Source of the DNA: Clostridia bacterium
Lineage (GTDB): Bacteria; Bacillota; Clostridia; Oscillospirales; Oscillospiraceae
Assembly (NCBI GenBank): GCA_021153265.1
Contig: JAGKTU010000086.1
Span: 1 to 13,583 of the forward strand
Length of the DNA: 13,583 nt
Direction: 5' to 3'
A program made the translations under genes and the position numbers. The notes under the pieces are model-generated. The model saw only the letters and a program-made list of their open reading frames with translations. It had not been told where the DNA came from and did not search any database. This document shows positions 12,150-13,583 of this stretch, in pieces (position 1 is the stretch's first letter; every line of letters begins with the position of its first letter).

Positions 12150-13583
12150 TTAGTACATACCGCCCTGTGCGGCTGCAGCGGCGGCTGCGGCATCGGCAGC
12201 AGGATCGGGCTTGTCGACCACCAGAGACTCGGTGGTCAGCACGCAAGCGGCGATGGAAGCGGCGTTCTCAAGGCTGGAACGGGTGACCTTGGTGGGATCA
12301 ACGATGCCGGAGGCGATCATGTCCACGTACTCCTCGGAGTAGGCGTTGTAGCCGAAGCCAACCTTACCGGAGTTCTTGATCTTCTCGTAGACCACGGAGC
12401 CGTCCACGCCGGCGTTCTCAGCGATCTGGCGGATGGGAGCCTGCAGAGCGGAGGCAATGATCCGGGCGCCGGTCTTCTCGTCGCCGTGCAGAGTTGCGAT
12501 CAGCTCCTCGACAGCAGCCACGGCATTGACCTGGGCAGTACCGCCGCCGGCCACGATGCCTTCCTCAACGGCAGCACGGGCTGCGTTCAGGGCATCCTCC
12601 ACTCTCAGCTTCTGCTCCTTCATAGCGACCTCGGTCTGGGCGCCGACCTTGATGACGGCGACACCGCCGGAGAGCTTTGCCAGACGCTCCTGGAGCTTCT
12701 CACGGTCGTAGTCGGAGGTGGTGGTGGCGATGGCAGCGCGGATCTGGTGAGCGCGGGCCTGGATGGCCTCGGGTGCGCCGGCACCATCGACGATGGTGGT
12801 GGTATCCTTGGTGACGACGATCTGACGGGCGCGGCCCAGATCGTTCAGAGTGGCATCGGCCAGCTCCATGTTAAGCTGGCTGGAGATCACGGTGCCGTTG
12901 GTCAGCACAGCGATATCCTGCAGCATCTCCTTGCGGCGGTCGCCGAAACCGGGAGCCTTGACGCAGACCACATTGAAGTTGCCGCGCAGGCGGTTCAGCA
13001 GCAGAGTTGCCAGGGCATCGCCCTCCACATCCTCTGCGATGATGATCATCTTCTTACCGGCCTTGACGACGGGCTCCAGAATGGGCAGGATCTCCTGAAT
13101 GGAGGCGATCTTCTTATCGGTGATCAGCAGGAAGGCATCGTCCAGAACGGCTTCCATCTTGTCGGTGTCGGTGACCATGTAGGGGGAGATGTAGCCGCGG
13201 TCGAACTGCATGCCCTCCACCACCTCCAGACCGGTCTCGGCAGTCTTGGATTCCTCGATGGTGATGACACCCTCGGTGCCCACCTTCTCCATAGCCTCGG
13301 CGATCAGTGCGCCGATGGACTCGTCACCGGAGGACACAGCGCCGACGCGGGCGATGGCAGCGGAGTCGGAAACGGGGACGGAATTGGCCTTGATGGCGGA
13401 AACAGCGGCGGCGACAGCCTTGTCGATGCCCTTACGCATGACCATGGGGTTGGCACCGGCGGACAGGTTCTTAAGACCCTCTCTGGTGATGGCCTGTGCC
13501 AGAACGGTAGCGGTGGTGGTGCCGTCACCGGCAACATCGTTGGTCTTGGTGGCGACTTCACGGATCAGCTGGGCGCCCATGTT
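12150..13583 (-). CDS. groEL: Chaperonin GroEL (Hsp60), 5' end cut by window edge
   Basis: About 478 C-terminal residues are visible; the frame continues off the right edge, so roughly the first 65-70 residues of a ~540-residue GroEL are missing. The ATP-site motif GDGTTTATVLA is present, as are the apical-domain segments GYISPYM and KAPGFGDRRKEML. The equatorial signatures EEGIVAGGG, GFGYNAYSEEY and DPTKVTRSSLENAAS follow. GroEL forms the double-ring cytoplasmic folding machine with GroES. The tail is DPAADAAAAAAAAQGGMY, alanine-rich with only one GGM, rather than the usual GGM repeats. groES and any CIRCE/HrcA site would lie beyond the window. A dedicated terminator follows at 12104-12138. 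Confidence 0.98.
   Translation of the reverse strand, partial: NMGAQLIREVATKTNDVAGDGTTTATVLAQAITREGLKNLSAGANPMVMRKGIDKAVAAAVSAIKANSVPVSDSAAIARVGAVSSGDESIGALIAEAMEKVGTEGVITIEESKTAETGLEVVEGMQFDRGYISPYMVTDTDKMEAVLDDAFLLITDKKIASIQEILPILEPVVKAGKKMIIIAEDVEGDALATLLLNRLRGNFNVVCVKAPGFGDRRKEMLQDIAVLTNGTVISSQLNMELADATLNDLGRARQIVVTKDTTTIVDGAGAPEAIQARAHQIRAAIATTTSDYDREKLQERLAKLSGGVAVIKVGAQTEVAMKEQKLRVEDALNAARAAVEEGIVAGGGTAQVNAVAAVEELIATLHGDEKTGARIIASALQAPIRQIAENAGVDGSVVYEKIKNSGKVGFGYNAYSEEYVDMIASGIVDPTKVTRSSLENAASIAACVLTTESLVVDKPDPAADAAAAAAAAQGGMY

Noticed and set aside
10862..12193. Longer glycosyltransferase start upstream of 11986
   Set aside because: The extension crosses the promoter and groEL terminator and encodes a non-conserved basic stretch; ATG 11986 has the ribosome site and begins the conserved GT fold.
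1..13583. CRISPR array, rRNA, tRNA or riboswitch
   Set aside because: No regularly spaced repeats, rRNA-like segments, complete cloverleaf or recognisable riboswitch core was seen on either strand.

Overview
The window reads as the chromosome of a low-to-mid GC Gram-positive gut-type anaerobe, most likely class Clostridia (Oscillospiraceae-like). This is inference from strong AGGAGG ribosome sites, sigma-A-like promoters, a GPH sugar symporter beside a GH3 enzyme, and a GroEL with an alanine-rich tail. No rRNA, tRNA or CRISPR array is visible.

Region 1 (1-5151) is a carbohydrate-use locus. A TetR-type regulator (84-647, minus) diverges from a three-gene plus-strand cluster: a 12-helix GPH-family symporter (847-2253), a cytoplasmic two-domain GH3 enzyme with a NagZ-like Asp-His pair (2334-4106), and a HAD phosphohydrolase (4191-5039). 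Stem-loops sit in both intergenic gaps, and a strong intrinsic terminator ends the cluster. The likely flow is import of a small glycoside, intracellular cleavage, then dephosphorylation of a sugar phosphate, under TetR control.

Region 2 (about 5152-10772) is a compact integrated mobile element. Leftward genes are a 58-aa protein, a small HTH (excisionase-like) protein, a 370-aa replication-initiator-like wHTH protein, a 353-aa protein resembling replication-relaxation wHTH proteins, and a 193-aa RusA-like protein. Rightward genes are a tandem-HTH repressor and a large serine recombinase that overlaps its stop codon. A phage-like control region (8487-8713) carries divergent promoters and paired ACCATTTGGT operator candidates. 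No relaxase, coupling ATPase, capsid or terminase gene is present. The initiator-like gene contains iteron-like repeats, so its origin may lie inside its own coding sequence, and an intrinsic terminator stands just upstream of it. This combination is the most interesting part of the window.

Region 3 (10811-13583) returns to chromosome: a GT4-type glycosyltransferase (10862-11986, minus) with its own promoter, and the 3' part of groEL (12150-13583, minus) with its terminator. The recombinase reading frame runs through a terminator and overlaps the 3' end of the glycosyltransferase, which suggests its last ~50 codons come from the insertion site.
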